From Psychroflexus montanilacus (GTDB lineage Bacteria; Bacteroidota; Bacteroidia; Flavobacteriales; Flavobacteriaceae), in NCBI RefSeq assembly GCF_020164535.1, contig NZ_JAIQZC010000001.1, positions 1,240,001 to 1,304,000 of the forward strand: a stretch of DNA of 64,000 bases. The letters run 5' to 3'. The position numbers and the translations under genes are program-made. Shown here piece by piece: positions 52,304 to 61,657 of the stretch. Every line of letters begins with the position of its first letter. The first letter of the stretch is position 1. Under the pieces are notes generated by a model. It was not told the origin of the DNA and searched no databases. It was given only the letters and a program-made list of their open reading frames with translations.

Positions 52304-52627
52304 TTATAACATTCCCAATTCTAACTTTGCTTCTTCACTCATCAATTCCTGTGACCAGGCCGGGTCAAATGTCAATTCAACCTCACATTCATTTACCCAG
52401 TCCAAGGAAGCAGATTTTTCCTTCACCTCTTGTGGTAAAGATTCTGCTACCGGACAGTTGGGCGAAGTTAAGGTCATCAAGATTTTTACGTCGTTATCTT
52501 CATTTACGAAAACATCGTAAATCAAACCTAATTCATAAATATCAACAGGAATTTCGGGATCGTAAATAGTCTTTAAAACTCTTACAATATCTTCTCCCAG
52601 TTGTTCTGTATTTCGTTCTTCAGCCAT
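52304..52627 (-). CDS. DUF59 metal-sulfur cluster assembly factor (SufT-like)
   Basis: 107 residues from the ATG at 52627; an upstream ATG at 52672 would overlap sufE by 41 bases and adds an atypical extension. The MIP18/DUF59 motifs are YDPEIPVDIYELGLIYDV and MTLTSPNCPVAESLP with the conserved Cys. In other bacteria SufT supports Fe-S cluster maturation. It lies between sufE and DUF2480 with gaps of a few bases. Confidence 0.9.
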   Translation of the reverse strand: MAEERNTEQLGEDIVRVLKTIYDPEIPVDIYELGLIYDVFVNEDNDVKILMTLTSPNCPVAESLPQEVKEKSASLDWVNECEVELTFDPAWSQELMSEEAKLELGML

Positions 52628-52631
52628 AATC

Positions 52632-53066
52632 TTAAGCTTTATTATTTTGTTGGCTATTGTAAGCAATAGCATACATTTTCATTTGTTTGATCATACTTAC
52701 CAAGCCGTTGGCTCTGGTAGGCGATAGGTGTTCTTTAAGGCCGATTTCGTCTATAAAGCTAGTATCGGCATTGATAATGTCTTCAGGCTTCTGTCCAGAA
52801 AATACTCTTATCAAAATAGCAATAATGCCCTTGGTGATGATGGCGTCACTATCTGCAGTAAAATCAACCTGATCATTGTCCATTTCGGCATACACCCAAA
52901 CTCTGCTCTGGCATCCTTTAATTATATTTTCTTCAGTTTTATGTTTTTCGTCGATAAGTGGCAGAGATTTACCGAGTTCTATCATGTATTCGTAGCGTTG
53001 CATCCAATCTTCGAACATGCTAAACTCTTCAATTATCTCTTCTTGTCTTTCTTGAATACTACTCAC
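52632..53066 (-). CDS. sufE: SufE family sulfur acceptor
   Basis: A 144-residue SufE. The sulfur-accepting Cys is in ENIIKGCQSRVWVYAE (near residue 50), and the C-terminal ISGQ-like region is present as RVFSGQKPEDII. It takes the persulfide from SufS and passes it to the SufBCD scaffold. It overlaps the META-domain gene by 8 bases. Confidence 0.93.
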   Translation of the reverse strand: MSSIQERQEEIIEEFSMFEDWMQRYEYMIELGKSLPLIDEKHKTEENIIKGCQSRVWVYAEMDNDQVDFTADSDAIITKGIIAILIRVFSGQKPEDIINADTSFIDEIGLKEHLSPTRANGLVSMIKQMKMYAIAYNSQQNNKA

Positions 53067-53493
53067 TTTTTTCTTGCTTTTTAGCTTTGATGACGACTTC
53101 TCCGTCTTTATTTTTTAAATTAATTTCTTCTTTTGAATTCTCAAACTGAGTTACAGATGCTGCTTTCTGAAAAAATAAGTTTTCCATGTCCATCTCTCCA
53201 TCACAATACATCTTGGTAGCAGATGCAAATCCCATATCCAATTCCTCTCCATTGAGTTTATAATTGAAACTATAGTTATTACAACCAGAATATCCTGAGA
53301 TTGTAGAATTTTCTGGATTCACCTTTAAAGTCAGTTTAGATTCCGAAACCTCCCTATCTCCTATTTGAGTTACCACGTAATCTTGAGGCATTAATTGGTC
53401 TGTTTTCATTTTTTGTGCTTTACAGGAGCCAAGTATTACAACAATAGATAATAAAGCAATACTCGCAAGGTTTTTAGTTAAGGTGCGTTTCAT
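53059..53493 (-). CDS. META domain-containing lipoprotein
   Basis: A 144-residue lipoprotein (MKRTLTKNLASIALLSIVVILGSCKAQ). Its domain contains TISGYSGCNNYSFNYKLNGEELDMG and ATKMYCDGEMDMENLFFQ, the HslJ/META pattern with its two conserved Cys (C-N-N and Y-C-D). Its placement between sufS and sufE, overlapping both by a few bases, is unusual because it acts in the envelope whereas the neighbours are cytoplasmic. Whether it plays a part in Fe-S assembly is not known. Confidence 0.85.
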   Translation of the reverse strand: MKRTLTKNLASIALLSIVVILGSCKAQKMKTDQLMPQDYVVTQIGDREVSESKLTLKVNPENSTISGYSGCNNYSFNYKLNGEELDMGFASATKMYCDGEMDMENLFFQKAASVTQFENSKEEINLKNKDGEVVIKAKKQEKSE

Positions 53494-54728
53494 AATAGCA
53501 TGGATTTTGCTTTTTTCAAAGCAGTTATAAAAGAGTCGATTTCTTCTTTGGTATTGTAAAATGAAAAAGATGCACGAACAGTCCCTGGTATTTTATAAAA
53601 TTCCATGATCGGCTGAGCACAGTGGTGACCAGTTCTTACTGCAATTCCCATTTTATCTAAAAGTGTACCAATATCGTAAGGATGCAGTCCTTCAATATTG
53701 AAAGATAACACAGCAGTTTTACGCTCTGGAGAAGTTCCATAAATTTCTACTCCATCAATTTTTTCAATTTCTGAAGTCGCATATTTAAGTAATTCCATCT
53801 CGTAGGCTGCAATCGCTTCAAAGCCGATGTCGTTCATATAATCCAAAGCTGCTCCAAAAGCAATTCCTCCAGAAATATTTGGAGTTCCTGCCTCAAACTT
53901 ATGCGGTAAACCTGCATAGGTTGTTTTTTCGAAGGTAACTTCAGAAATCATCTCACCCCCACCTTGATAAGGTGGTAACATGTTCAATAATTCTTCTTTT
54001 CCATAAAGCATACCCACTCCTGTAGGCCCACATATTTTGTGTGCAGACACTGTGTAATAGTCTACATCCAAAGCTTGGACATCCGCTTTGATATGCGGTG
54101 CAGACTGAGCACCATCTATCAAAACTTTAGCCCCTACACCATGAGCTAAATCAATGATGTCTTTAATTGGATTAATTGTCCCTAAAGCATTAGAGACGTG
54201 ATTGACAAAAACCAATTTAGTGTTTTCATTCAGCAATTCTTTATAGGTATCCATTTCCAGTTCACCCTTATGAGACATAGGAATCACTTTCAGTTTTGAT
54301 CCTGTCTTTTGGCAAAGCATTTGCCAGGGCACAATATTGGAATGGTGCTCCATCGCAGAAACCAGAATTTCATCTTCAGGCTTCAAAATAGAAGCATAAC
54401 CATTGGCTACGAGATTGATGCTATGAGTTGTTCCTGCCGTTAAAATAATTTCGTGAGCAAATTTCGCATTGAAATGCTTTCTCACTGTCTCTCTGGCAGA
54501 TTCATAAGCGTCCGTAGCAATTTGTGACAGAGAGTGAACCCCTCTGTGGATATTGGCATTTTTGGTTTCGTAGTAATCTACGATACAGTCAATCACTTGC
54601 TTTGGTGTCTGTGAAGTTGCTGCATTATCAAAATAAACCAAAGGCCTTCCATTTATCTCTCTGTGAAGAATTGGAAAATCTTTGCGGATTGTATCTATAT
54701 CTAAAATTTGTTCAGAAGTATTCGTCAT
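53490..54728 (-). CDS. sufS: Cysteine desulfurase SufS
   Basis: A 412-residue group II cysteine desulfurase that mobilises sulfur from cysteine as a persulfide. Seen are the PLP lysine in YTVSAHKICGPTGVGMLYG and the active-site Cys in RTGHHCAQPIMEF (short loop, as in SufS). The N-terminal IRKDFPILHREINGRPLVYFDNAATSQ is typical. It is downstream of sufD with a 49-base gap and overlaps the META gene by 4 bases. Confidence 0.95.
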   Translation of the reverse strand: MTNTSEQILDIDTIRKDFPILHREINGRPLVYFDNAATSQTPKQVIDCIVDYYETKNANIHRGVHSLSQIATDAYESARETVRKHFNAKFAHEIILTAGTTHSINLVANGYASILKPEDEILVSAMEHHSNIVPWQMLCQKTGSKLKVIPMSHKGELEMDTYKELLNENTKLVFVNHVSNALGTINPIKDIIDLAHGVGAKVLIDGAQSAPHIKADVQALDVDYYTVSAHKICGPTGVGMLYGKEELLNMLPPYQGGGEMISEVTFEKTTYAGLPHKFEAGTPNISGGIAFGAALDYMNDIGFEAIAAYEMELLKYATSEIEKIDGVEIYGTSPERKTAVLSFNIEGLHPYDIGTLLDKMGIAVRTGHHCAQPIMEFYKIPGTVRASFSFYNTKEEIDSFITALKKAKSMLL

Positions 54729-54777
54729 GTTTCGTTTCGTTTAATTTACTTCTAAACAAGTTGACTGAATTGAAATC

Positions 54778-56091
54778 TTAAAGATTGAACCCAAGTTCAA
54801 CTCCGAGTTTCAATGCAATTTGTTTAGTAATTCTTTTTTTGATTTCTGGTATTTTCACACTGCTTAAAACATTGTTGGCAAACGCAAACATCATTAAAGC
54901 TCTGGCTTCTTTCTTTGGAATACCGCGCGTTCTTAGGTAATACAGAGCTTCGTTATCCAATTGACCAATGGTACAGCCGTGGCTACATTTCACATCGTCT
55001 GCAAAGATCTCCAACTGTGGCTTGGAGTTGCAGGTTGCCGTATCGTCTATCAAAATGTTATTATTGCTTTGGAATGCATTCGTTTTCTGAGCAACACGAT
55101 CTACAAGTACATTTCCATTAAACACCCCTACGGATTTTTCGGAAAAAATGCCTTTATAATCCTGATGGCTTTCGCAATTAGGTTGTGTGTGGTGAACCAA
55201 TGTATTGTGGTCTACATGCTGCTTACCTTCCAAAATTGTTACACCTTTCAGGACTGAATTACAGTTTTCTCCTTGCTGGAAAAATTTCAAGTTATTCCTT
55301 GTGATTTTACCACCTAATGAAAAAGTATGCATAGAACATTTGCTGTCTCTTTCCTGTTTGATAAATGTATTATCAATTAACGAAGACGTGGTTTTATCAT
55401 TCTGAATTTTATAATAATCCACTTCAGCATTTTTACCCACATACACTTCAGTTACAGAATTGGTGAGTATGGGATGTTCTGTTAAACTCTGATGTCTTTC
55501 TATAATCTGAACGTGAGCACCATCTTCTGCGATGATCAAATTCCTTGGCTGCACCATTAAAGCCGCCTCATTACTAGTGAAAAAATTCATCACCTGAATA
55601 GGCTTTTCTGCCACTACATTCTTTGGAATTCTGATGTAAGCGCCTTCCTTAGCAAAAGCAGTATTCAATGCAGTCATGCTTTCTTCAGGTACTATTTTAT
55701 TGAAGTATTTATCAATAACTGGCTTGTACTTTTCTTTGTCTAAAGCAGAAGACATGAGACAAGCATCCAACTTATCGTGAGTTGTTCTCGATAAATGCGA
55801 TGAATAAATACCATCCACAAATACGATAGTGTAGGTATCAATATCGTGAATCAGGTATTTTTTGATGTCTTTATAATCTATAGCGTCTTCTTTTTTAGGG
55901 AATATGCTGTAGTCTTCTTTCAAAATTGAGTTGAGAGACGTGTACTTCCAGGCTTCCAGCTTTTTGGTAGGAAAACCTGTTTGTTCAAAGAACTTTATAG
56001 CTTTATTCCTTACGTCATGGATATCGTTCTCCAAGTCGACCTGCTCTTCAAAAGCAAGGTAAGAGGACATTAATTTATCTTTAAGTTCCAT
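54778..56091 (-). CDS. sufD: Fe-S cluster assembly protein SufD
   Basis: 437 residues from the ATG at 56091; the extension to 56100 uses a TTG and is not preferred. SufD is the beta-helix partner of SufB in the SufBC2D scaffold. Seen are GFPTKKLEAWKYTSL near the N-terminus (SufD family), and SHQDYKGIFSEKSVGVFNG and DDVKCSHGCTIGQLDNEALYYLRTRGI with the conserved Cys-His region. It begins 33 bases after sufC. Confidence 0.94.
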   Translation of the reverse strand: MELKDKLMSSYLAFEEQVDLENDIHDVRNKAIKFFEQTGFPTKKLEAWKYTSLNSILKEDYSIFPKKEDAIDYKDIKKYLIHDIDTYTIVFVDGIYSSHLSRTTHDKLDACLMSSALDKEKYKPVIDKYFNKIVPEESMTALNTAFAKEGAYIRIPKNVVAEKPIQVMNFFTSNEAALMVQPRNLIIAEDGAHVQIIERHQSLTEHPILTNSVTEVYVGKNAEVDYYKIQNDKTTSSLIDNTFIKQERDSKCSMHTFSLGGKITRNNLKFFQQGENCNSVLKGVTILEGKQHVDHNTLVHHTQPNCESHQDYKGIFSEKSVGVFNGNVLVDRVAQKTNAFQSNNNILIDDTATCNSKPQLEIFADDVKCSHGCTIGQLDNEALYYLRTRGIPKKEARALMMFAFANNVLSSVKIPEIKKRITKQIALKLGVELGFNL

Positions 56092-56124
56092 AGTTTTCAA
56101 TCGTTTGGGTTTTTATGAAGGTAA

Positions 56125-56886
56125 TTATGAGGACATTTCTGCACGTTCCTCTTTTAGCCAGTCATAACCTTTTTCTTCCAGCTCTTTAGCCAGCTCTTTA
56201 CCTCCAGTTTTCACAATTTTACCATTCATCAATACATGAACAACGTCTGGCACTACATAGTCTAATAAACGCTGATAGTGTGTAATGACGAGGGTTGCAT
56301 TTTCTTTAGTTCTCAACCTATTAACACCGTCAGATACGATTCTTAAGGCGTCAATATCCAATCCAGAGTCGGTTTCATCTAGAATTGCCAATTTTGGCTC
56401 TAGCATAGCCATTTGGAAAATTTCGTTTCGCTTTTTCTCACCACCGGAAAAGCCTTCATTAAGTGATCTGGAAAGGAATTTTCTATCCATCTCCAGTAAA
56501 GCGGATTTCTCTCTGATTTTTTTCAGCATCTCATTGGCTGGCATATCCTTTTGACCTCTTGATTTCCTTACCTGGTTGATTGATGTTTTTATAAAATTGG
56601 TCACTGAGACCCCTGGTATTTCTACAGGGTATTGGAATGAGAGGAAAATTCCTTTATGAGCTCTTTCTTCTGGAGACAACTCAGAAATATTTGCCTTTTC
56701 AAAAAGAATATCACCGTCTGTCACTTCAAAATCTTCGTTTCCGGCAATGACGGAAGCCAATGTACTTTTACCAGACCCATTAGGTCCCATAATAGCATGA
56801 ACTTCTCCTGGATTAATTTCAAGGTTGATACCTTTTAATATCATCTCACCTTCAACGCTGGCGTGTAAATTTTTTATCTTTAACAT
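56125..56886 (-). CDS. sufC: Fe-S cluster assembly ATPase SufC
   Basis: A 253-residue ABC-type ATPase. It has Walker [11 protein letters not shown], the signature [13 protein letters not shown], Walker [13 protein letters not shown] and the switch His in [10 protein letters not shown]. It drives conformational change of the SufB-SufD scaffold. It follows the small lipoprotein gene by 9 bases. Confidence 0.96.
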   Translation of the reverse strand: MLKIKNLHASVEGEMILKGINLEINPGEVHAIMGPNGSGKSTLASVIAGNEDFEVTDGDILFEKANISELSPEERAHKGIFLSFQYPVEIPGVSVTNFIKTSINQVRKSRGQKDMPANEMLKKIREKSALLEMDRKFLSRSLNEGFSGGEKKRNEIFQMAMLEPKLAILDETDSGLDIDALRIVSDGVNRLRTKENATLVITHYQRLLDYVVPDVVHVLMNGKIVKTGGKELAKELEEKGYDWLKEERAEMSS

Positions 56887-56895
56887 ATCTTGATC

Positions 56896-57291
56896 TTATT
56901 TATCTAATCTTAAACTATCGTCATTTGACGACGGTTGAACTTTAACTATATTTTGAATATCAATAACTTGAGGCCAGGCATCTTTTTCAGGATTATCTTT
57001 GATGTCAACTTTTAAAGTCACATCAAAAGAAGCAAATGGATCTGAATTCATAGCCCGAGCCTGAGCTACTAAATCTTTGGCTTGTGAATTCATAACAACG
57101 CCATAAATACCATCTTTCTTTTTAAAAACCGCAACCGAATCTGTGTAAATAAATTCTCCTGAAATGGTTTTAAATTTTGAATTTGACTCCGTTTGCAAAT
57201 TCTTTTCCTCAGAATTTGATGTTTTTGAATCTGTCTTGCAAGATCCTAACATCAAAGTTAATACGGCGATTACTAAAAGATACTTTTTCAT
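56896..57291 (-). CDS. Hypothetical lipoprotein inside the suf operon
   Basis: A 131-residue lipoprotein (MKKYLLVIAVLTLMLGSCKTDSK, Cys at 18) with a Ser/Asn/Glu-rich linker. A beta-barrel-like domain follows: ISGEFIYTDSVAVFKKKDGIYGVVMNSQ and PQVIDIQNIVKVQP. It has no known function. It is inserted between sufB (10-base gap) and sufC (9-base gap), so it is translated with the suf genes. Confidence 0.78.
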   Translation of the reverse strand: MKKYLLVIAVLTLMLGSCKTDSKTSNSEEKNLQTESNSKFKTISGEFIYTDSVAVFKKKDGIYGVVMNSQAKDLVAQARAMNSDPFASFDVTLKVDIKDNPEKDAWPQVIDIQNIVKVQPSSNDDSLRLDK

Positions 57292-57301
57292 AATTTAGAG
57301 A

Positions 57302-58747
57302 TTATCCAACTGAACCTTCTAAAGAAATTTCAAGTAATTTTTGAGCTTCTACTGCAAATTCCATTGGCAATTTATTGAGAACTTCTTTACTGAATCCATT
57401 TACAATCAATGCAATGGCTTTCTCAGTATCAATTCCACGCTGGTTACAATAGAAAATTTGATCTTCACCAATCTTACTTGTTGTCGCCTCATGCTCGATT
57501 TGAGCTGATTTGTTTTTAGCTTCGATATATGGGAAAGTATGCGCTCCACATTTATTACCCATCAGCAGTGAATCACACTGAGAGAAATTTCTGGCGTTTT
57601 CAGCACCTTTATTGATTTGTACTAGACCCCTGTAACTGTTCTGAGATTTTCCTGCAGAAATACCTTTAGAAATGATTGTACTTTTAGTGTTTTTACCTAG
57701 GTGAATCATTTTTGTACCTGTATCTGCCTGCTGGAAATTGTTAGTTACCGCAATAGAATAAAACTCTCCTGTAGAATTATCACCTTTCAGGATGCAACTT
57801 GGGTATTTCCAAGTCACTGCAGAACCAGTTTCTACCTGAGTCCAGCTTATTTTGGCATTTTTCTCACAAAGTCCACGTTTGGTAACAAAATTATAAACTC
57901 CACCTTTTCCTTCTTTATTTCCAGGATACCAGTTTTGAACAGTTGAGTATTTTATTTCAGCGTTATCCATCGCTACAAGTTCTACAACTGCTGCATGTAA
58001 CTGATTTTCATCACGAGATGGCGCCGTACAACCTTCCAGATAACTTACATAACTAGAATCTTCGGCTATAACAAGTGTTCTTTCAAATTGACCTGTTCCT
58101 GCCTGATTGATTCTGAAATAAGTTGACAATTCCATTGGGCATCTTACCCCTTTAGGAATATAGCAGAATGACCCATCACTAAACACTGCTGAATTTAATG
58201 CTGCAAAGTAATTGTCTTTCGAAGGAACTACACTTCCTATATATTTTTTGACTAATTCCGGATGCTCTTTAATGGCTTCGGAAATTGAACAAAAAATAAT
58301 ACCCTTTTCAGCCAAAGTCTTTTTAAACGTTGTTGTTACAGAAACTGAATCCATAACCACATCCATAGCTACTCCAGCTAATTTCTTTTGCTCATCAATA
58401 GAAATCCCCAGCTTTTTGAAGGTCTCTAGCATTTCTGGATCAACCTCATCCAAACTATCATATTTTGGTTTTTTACTTGGTGCTGAATAATAAGAAATTG
58501 CCTGATAATTTGGTCTTTCATAACCAATATTAGCCCAGTTTGGCTCTGTCATCGTTAACCAATGCCTGTAAGAGTCCAGTCTCCACTGTGTCATCCAGTC
58601 AGGCTCACCTTTCTTTTTAGAAATACCAATAACCACATCTTCATTAAGACCTGGAGGAAACGTATCTGCCTCCATTTCTGTATAAAAACCATATTCGTAC
58701 TCTTTATTTTGAAGTTCTTTCTCGAGTTCTTGTTCTGTATAAGCCAT
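57302..58747 (-). CDS. sufB: Fe-S cluster assembly scaffold SufB
   Basis: A 481-residue SufB, the core of the SufBCD scaffold on which clusters are built. Conserved segments are [58 protein letters not shown] with the Cys implicated in persulfide receipt, and [18 protein letters not shown] near the C-terminus. The length is normal. It is preceded by sufA. Confidence 0.96.
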   Translation of the reverse strand: MAYTEQELEKELQNKEYEYGFYTEMEADTFPPGLNEDVVIGISKKKGEPDWMTQWRLDSYRHWLTMTEPNWANIGYERPNYQAISYYSAPSKKPKYDSLDEVDPEMLETFKKLGISIDEQKKLAGVAMDVVMDSVSVTTTFKKTLAEKGIIFCSISEAIKEHPELVKKYIGSVVPSKDNYFAALNSAVFSDGSFCYIPKGVRCPMELSTYFRINQAGTGQFERTLVIAEDSSYVSYLEGCTAPSRDENQLHAAVVELVAMDNAEIKYSTVQNWYPGNKEGKGGVYNFVTKRGLCEKNAKISWTQVETGSAVTWKYPSCILKGDNSTGEFYSIAVTNNFQQADTGTKMIHLGKNTKSTIISKGISAGKSQNSYRGLVQINKGAENARNFSQCDSLLMGNKCGAHTFPYIEAKNKSAQIEHEATTSKIGEDQIFYCNQRGIDTEKAIALIVNGFSKEVLNKLPMEFAVEAQKLLEISLEGSVG

Positions 58748-58855
58748 AATCTTTAGTTTTTAATCCCTCACTGAGGGTTTAAATTTCGACCTTAAGATCG
58801 AAATGTAAAATATTTCACTTCCCTACCTTAAGTAAATATCTACAAGGTAGTTGGT

Positions 58856-59185
58856 TTATAGTGAAAAACTTTCACCACAACCACATGTTCTCTGTGCATT
58901 AGGATTATTAAACACAAATCCTTTCCCGTTCAATCCTCCAGAATATTCCAGAGTCGTTCCTACTAAATATAGAAAGCTACTTTTATTGATAACAATTCTC
59001 ACATCGTTATCTTCAAAAACTTTATCCTGTTCCAGTTGAGTTTGGTCGAAGTTTAACTCATAAGATAAGCCAGAACAGCCACCGCTTTTCACGCCAACTC
59101 TCACAAAATGATCTTGCACGTTGAAGCCGTCTTCAGCCATCAAATTCATGATCTTTTGCTTAGCCGTTTCACTTACTTTAATCAT
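58856..59185 (-). CDS. sufA: A-type Fe-S carrier (SufA/IscA/HesB family)
   Basis: A 109-residue A-type carrier. The cluster ligands are seen as the Cys in KSGGCSGLSYEL (near residue 37) and the Cys pair in RTCGCGESFSL (near the C-terminus). It transfers clusters to apo-proteins. It is the first gene of the suf run; the upstream region has a TATATTTG box on the minus strand (59213-59220), giving the whole operon a promoter. Confidence 0.93.
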   Translation of the reverse strand: MIKVSETAKQKIMNLMAEDGFNVQDHFVRVGVKSGGCSGLSYELNFDQTQLEQDKVFEDNDVRIVINKSSFLYLVGTTLEYSGGLNGKGFVFNNPNAQRTCGCGESFSL

Positions 59186-59212
59186 ATTTAATAAGTTTAT
59201 TTAAATTGATTA

Positions 59213-59220
59213 CAAATATA
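59213..59220 (-). promoter_or_regulatory. -7 box of the suf operon
   Basis: The minus strand reads TATATTTG, an exact TAnnTTTG match, 27 bases upstream of the sufA ATG. No good TTTG is visible at the standard distance. No IscR- or Fur-like palindrome was recognised around it. Confidence 0.45.
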
Positions 59221-59323
59221 GGATTTAAGGCTCTATTTACCATATCACTTAACATAATTATTTGGAATGATTGGTATAGGATTTTCCTATTTTATAAGCT
59301 ATTAGAAGTTTTTTATTCATAAA

Positions 59324-59347
59324 AAAAACCAGTAAAAACTGGTTTTT
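59324..59347 (-). terminator. Terminator after the 155-residue lipoprotein gene
   Basis: A 10-base-pair stem (59324-59333 with 59338-59347) with loop AAAA, followed by a T run on the minus strand. It lies 21 bases beyond the stop at 59368. Confidence 0.8.
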
Positions 59348-59367
59348 ATCAATTGAATGTCTAAGAA

Positions 59368-59835
59368 TTATTCAGACAAAATCTTTTGAGCATTTTCTAA
59401 AGCATCAGTAATGGCTTTTTGCATTTCTCTTGCAGACTGGTATTGGTTATCCAGCTGACTCTGCTTTGCTTTTATACTATCTTTATCTGTTGTTGTAAGA
59501 CCAGTGTTGATTTCTGTTCTTGAAAAAGAATTGCTGAAATTCTTCATCCAGGACATCATAAGATCATGAGCTTCTTCCAAACTTTTGATTGCATTTTCAT
59601 GCATCTCCACTTCATCTGAGTCTACCTCATCCGCTGCTTCAATCTCTTCTTTTTGCGCTTTTAGTTTTGTGATTAAGCTATTGATTTCACTCATCTTTGG
59701 CATCACATCATCATGAATTTGAATCGTTTCTTTCATCTGACTGTCAAATGCTTTAGATTCTTCAGATTGCTTCTGCTGACAGGAAAAAATTACTGCTAGT
59801 ATTGCTATGCCTAAAATTTTTGTTAATGTGTTCAT
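59368..59835 (-). CDS. Helical lipoprotein, hypothetical
   Basis: A 155-residue lipoprotein (MNTLTKILGIAILAVIFSCQQKQ, Cys at 19). The rest is strongly helical and charged (coiled coil), including LITKLKAQKEEIEAADEVDSDEVEMHENAIKSLEEAHDLM and a second helix near the end. It resembles the small flavobacterial coiled-coil lipoproteins labelled as viral-inclusion-like. Its function is unknown. It lies 11 bases after dprA, in the same direction. Confidence 0.72.
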   Translation of the reverse strand: MNTLTKILGIAILAVIFSCQQKQSEESKAFDSQMKETIQIHDDVMPKMSEINSLITKLKAQKEEIEAADEVDSDEVEMHENAIKSLEEAHDLMMSWMKNFSNSFSRTEINTGLTTTDKDSIKAKQSQLDNQYQSAREMQKAITDALENAQKILSE

Positions 59836-59846
59836 GCGTTTTATTT

Positions 59847-60947
59847 TTAAATTATTTCAAATTGCTTTCCTGGCAGTGGTCGTACACAACCAGATAATTC
59901 TAAATTTATGAGAATTGAAGCCAACTTATGGGTTGGCATACGGCAAGCCAAAGATAAGGCATCAATTTCTGCTTTGCCAATTTCTTTAAGCTTTTCAAAA
60001 ACAAGCTTTTCTTCACCCTGTAAATCAATAAAAAGTTGAGTTTGTTTATTTTCTTTTTTGGTCTCTATGTCCCAATTCAGATAATAAATAAGATCGGCTG
60101 CGCTGGTTATCATCTGCGCTTTCTGTTGCTTGATGAGCATATTACAGCCTTTACTGAATTTATCCTGAGGTCTGCCTGGAATAGCAAACACCTCCCTATT
60201 ATAAGAATTTGCGATATCTGCTGTTACCAGAGAACCTCCTTTTTCCGCACTCTCTATAACGATGGTGGCTTCGCTAAGCCCTGCAACAATTCTATTTCTA
60301 CTTAAAAAGTTTTTTCTATCGAAGGTATCCTGACTACAAAAATCTGTAAAAAAGCCGCCATTATTTTCGATAGCTGCGGCATACTTTTGATGCACCTTTG
60401 GATAAATCTGATCGAGGCCATGAGCAAGGCAAGCTACAGTTTGAAGATTATGGTCCAAAGCAGCTTTATGAGCCACAATATCAACACCGTAGGCCAGGCC
60501 AGAAACAATAACAGGATTGAGCGGAGCCAGATCACTTACAAACTGTTCACAGAAAGCAATTCCATGCGTTGTAATCTGACGCGTCCCCACAATACTAATT
60601 ATCAACTTATTTTTAAGATTGATATTTCCTCTGGAAAAAAGTAAAATTGGGCTGTCTATACATTGCTTTAGTCGGGAAGGATAATCATCATCCTTATAGT
60701 AATGGACGTTTATATTGTTTTTCTTGATAAATTCAAGCTCCTGCTCAGCCTCCTTCAGGCTAACAGAATCTTTAATGCTTTGTAAACGCTTTTTCCCAAT
60801 TCCATCAATTTCTGAAAGTTTCTTGATATTTGCTTCAAAAAGCTGGGTGGCACTTCCAAAATGCTCCAGCAGTTTCTTTGCATTTATCTGCCCTATCCCG
60901 GAAAGGTTTTGAAGCATAATCAAATTAAGGAGCTCTTGTTCTTGCAT
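59847..60947 (-). CDS. dprA: DNA-processing protein DprA
   Basis: A 366-residue DprA/Smf. Residues 1-70 form a helix-hairpin-helix (LLEHFGSATQLFEANIKKLSEIDGIGKKRL). The Rossmann-like domain has VGTRQITTHG and SGLAYGVDIVAHKAALDHN, and the C-terminal winged-helix domain is SLACRMPTHKLASILINLELSG. DprA loads RecA on incoming single-stranded DNA, so natural transformation is possible in this organism. That would be a route for acquiring cassette DNA. Confidence 0.93.
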   Translation of the reverse strand: MQEQELLNLIMLQNLSGIGQINAKKLLEHFGSATQLFEANIKKLSEIDGIGKKRLQSIKDSVSLKEAEQELEFIKKNNINVHYYKDDDYPSRLKQCIDSPILLFSRGNINLKNKLIISIVGTRQITTHGIAFCEQFVSDLAPLNPVIVSGLAYGVDIVAHKAALDHNLQTVACLAHGLDQIYPKVHQKYAAAIENNGGFFTDFCSQDTFDRKNFLSRNRIVAGLSEATIVIESAEKGGSLVTADIANSYNREVFAIPGRPQDKFSKGCNMLIKQQKAQMITSAADLIYYLNWDIETKKENKQTQLFIDLQGEEKLVFEKLKEIGKAEIDALSLACRMPTHKLASILINLELSGCVRPLPGKQFEII

Positions 60948-60959
60948 AATCCTCCAGAT

Positions 60960-61595
60960 TTAAGACTCACTTTCTGATTTACTCTCTTCCTCATTCTTGG
61001 AGGCCTTACCAGAATCTTCTTTGATGGACTGTTCTTCCAAAACCATTGTAGAAGGTTCTTTTTTGAAAGACTTACCTAAATAAACCAGCTTAGAATTAGA
61101 TTCAACCTCAACTGATTTTGAATCATTTGGTAAAATTTGCAATCTGCCGGCTGGAGTTTTAATGAATAATGGTATTATTTCAGGCTCGACTTTACTTATT
61201 TCAATAAGACCTTGGAAATGCTCATTAGAATTCAAGTCAATCTCATGAATTTCAGGATATTTTCTGGTAAGGTTGACCAGTTTGATGTAATCATCAGTTT
61301 GAGAGAATAAACCATGGTCTGGATTGTTTTCAGGATCTTCCATTTCTTCTGAAGAAATCACGCGGTAAGTCCCCTGCTCACCAAATTGCTTGGAAAAGTT
61401 TTCAATAGCCTTCTTATTTACAGCTGTGTTTCCTGTTAAGGCCATCAAGTATCCTACATCACTCAATTCTACATTATCAATCAAATCATCAGAATATATA
61501 TTGGCATTGATAGCTTCAATACCCATCTCTTTTGCCTTATCGATATTACTTTTATTATTATCGACTATCACAACATGCCTCTCATTATCCTTCAA
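60960..61595 (-). CDS. TrkA-N-type C-terminal part of the cation/proton antiporter, separated by a frameshift
   Basis: The longest frame here opens only at an internal TTG (61593-61595) inside the Rossmann fold. Upstream in the same frame the fold continues as GILIVGSSSFSRIIAKYLKDNERH, which includes the nucleotide-binding motif. The domain is a TrkA-N-like regulatory domain (HVVIVDNNKSNIDKAKEMGIEAINANIY; LSDVGYLMALTGNTAVNKKAIENF) with a Ser/Glu-rich tail. In related genomes such a domain is the C-terminal part of one polypeptide with the antiporter. It therefore appears to be the second half of a broken gene. Confidence 0.65.
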   Translation of the reverse strand: MKDNERHVVIVDNNKSNIDKAKEMGIEAINANIYSDDLIDNVELSDVGYLMALTGNTAVNKKAIENFSKQFGEQGTYRVISSEEMEDPENNPDHGLFSQTDDYIKLVNLTRKYPEIHEIDLNSNEHFQGLIEISKVEPEIIPLFIKTPAGRLQILPNDSKSVEVESNSKLVYLGKSFKKEPSTMVLEEQSIKEDSGKASKNEEESKSESES

Positions 61596-61657
61596 ATATT
61601 TGGCAATTATCCTTGAAAAAGATGATGAACCTACAATTAAGATGCCTTGAGAATCTT

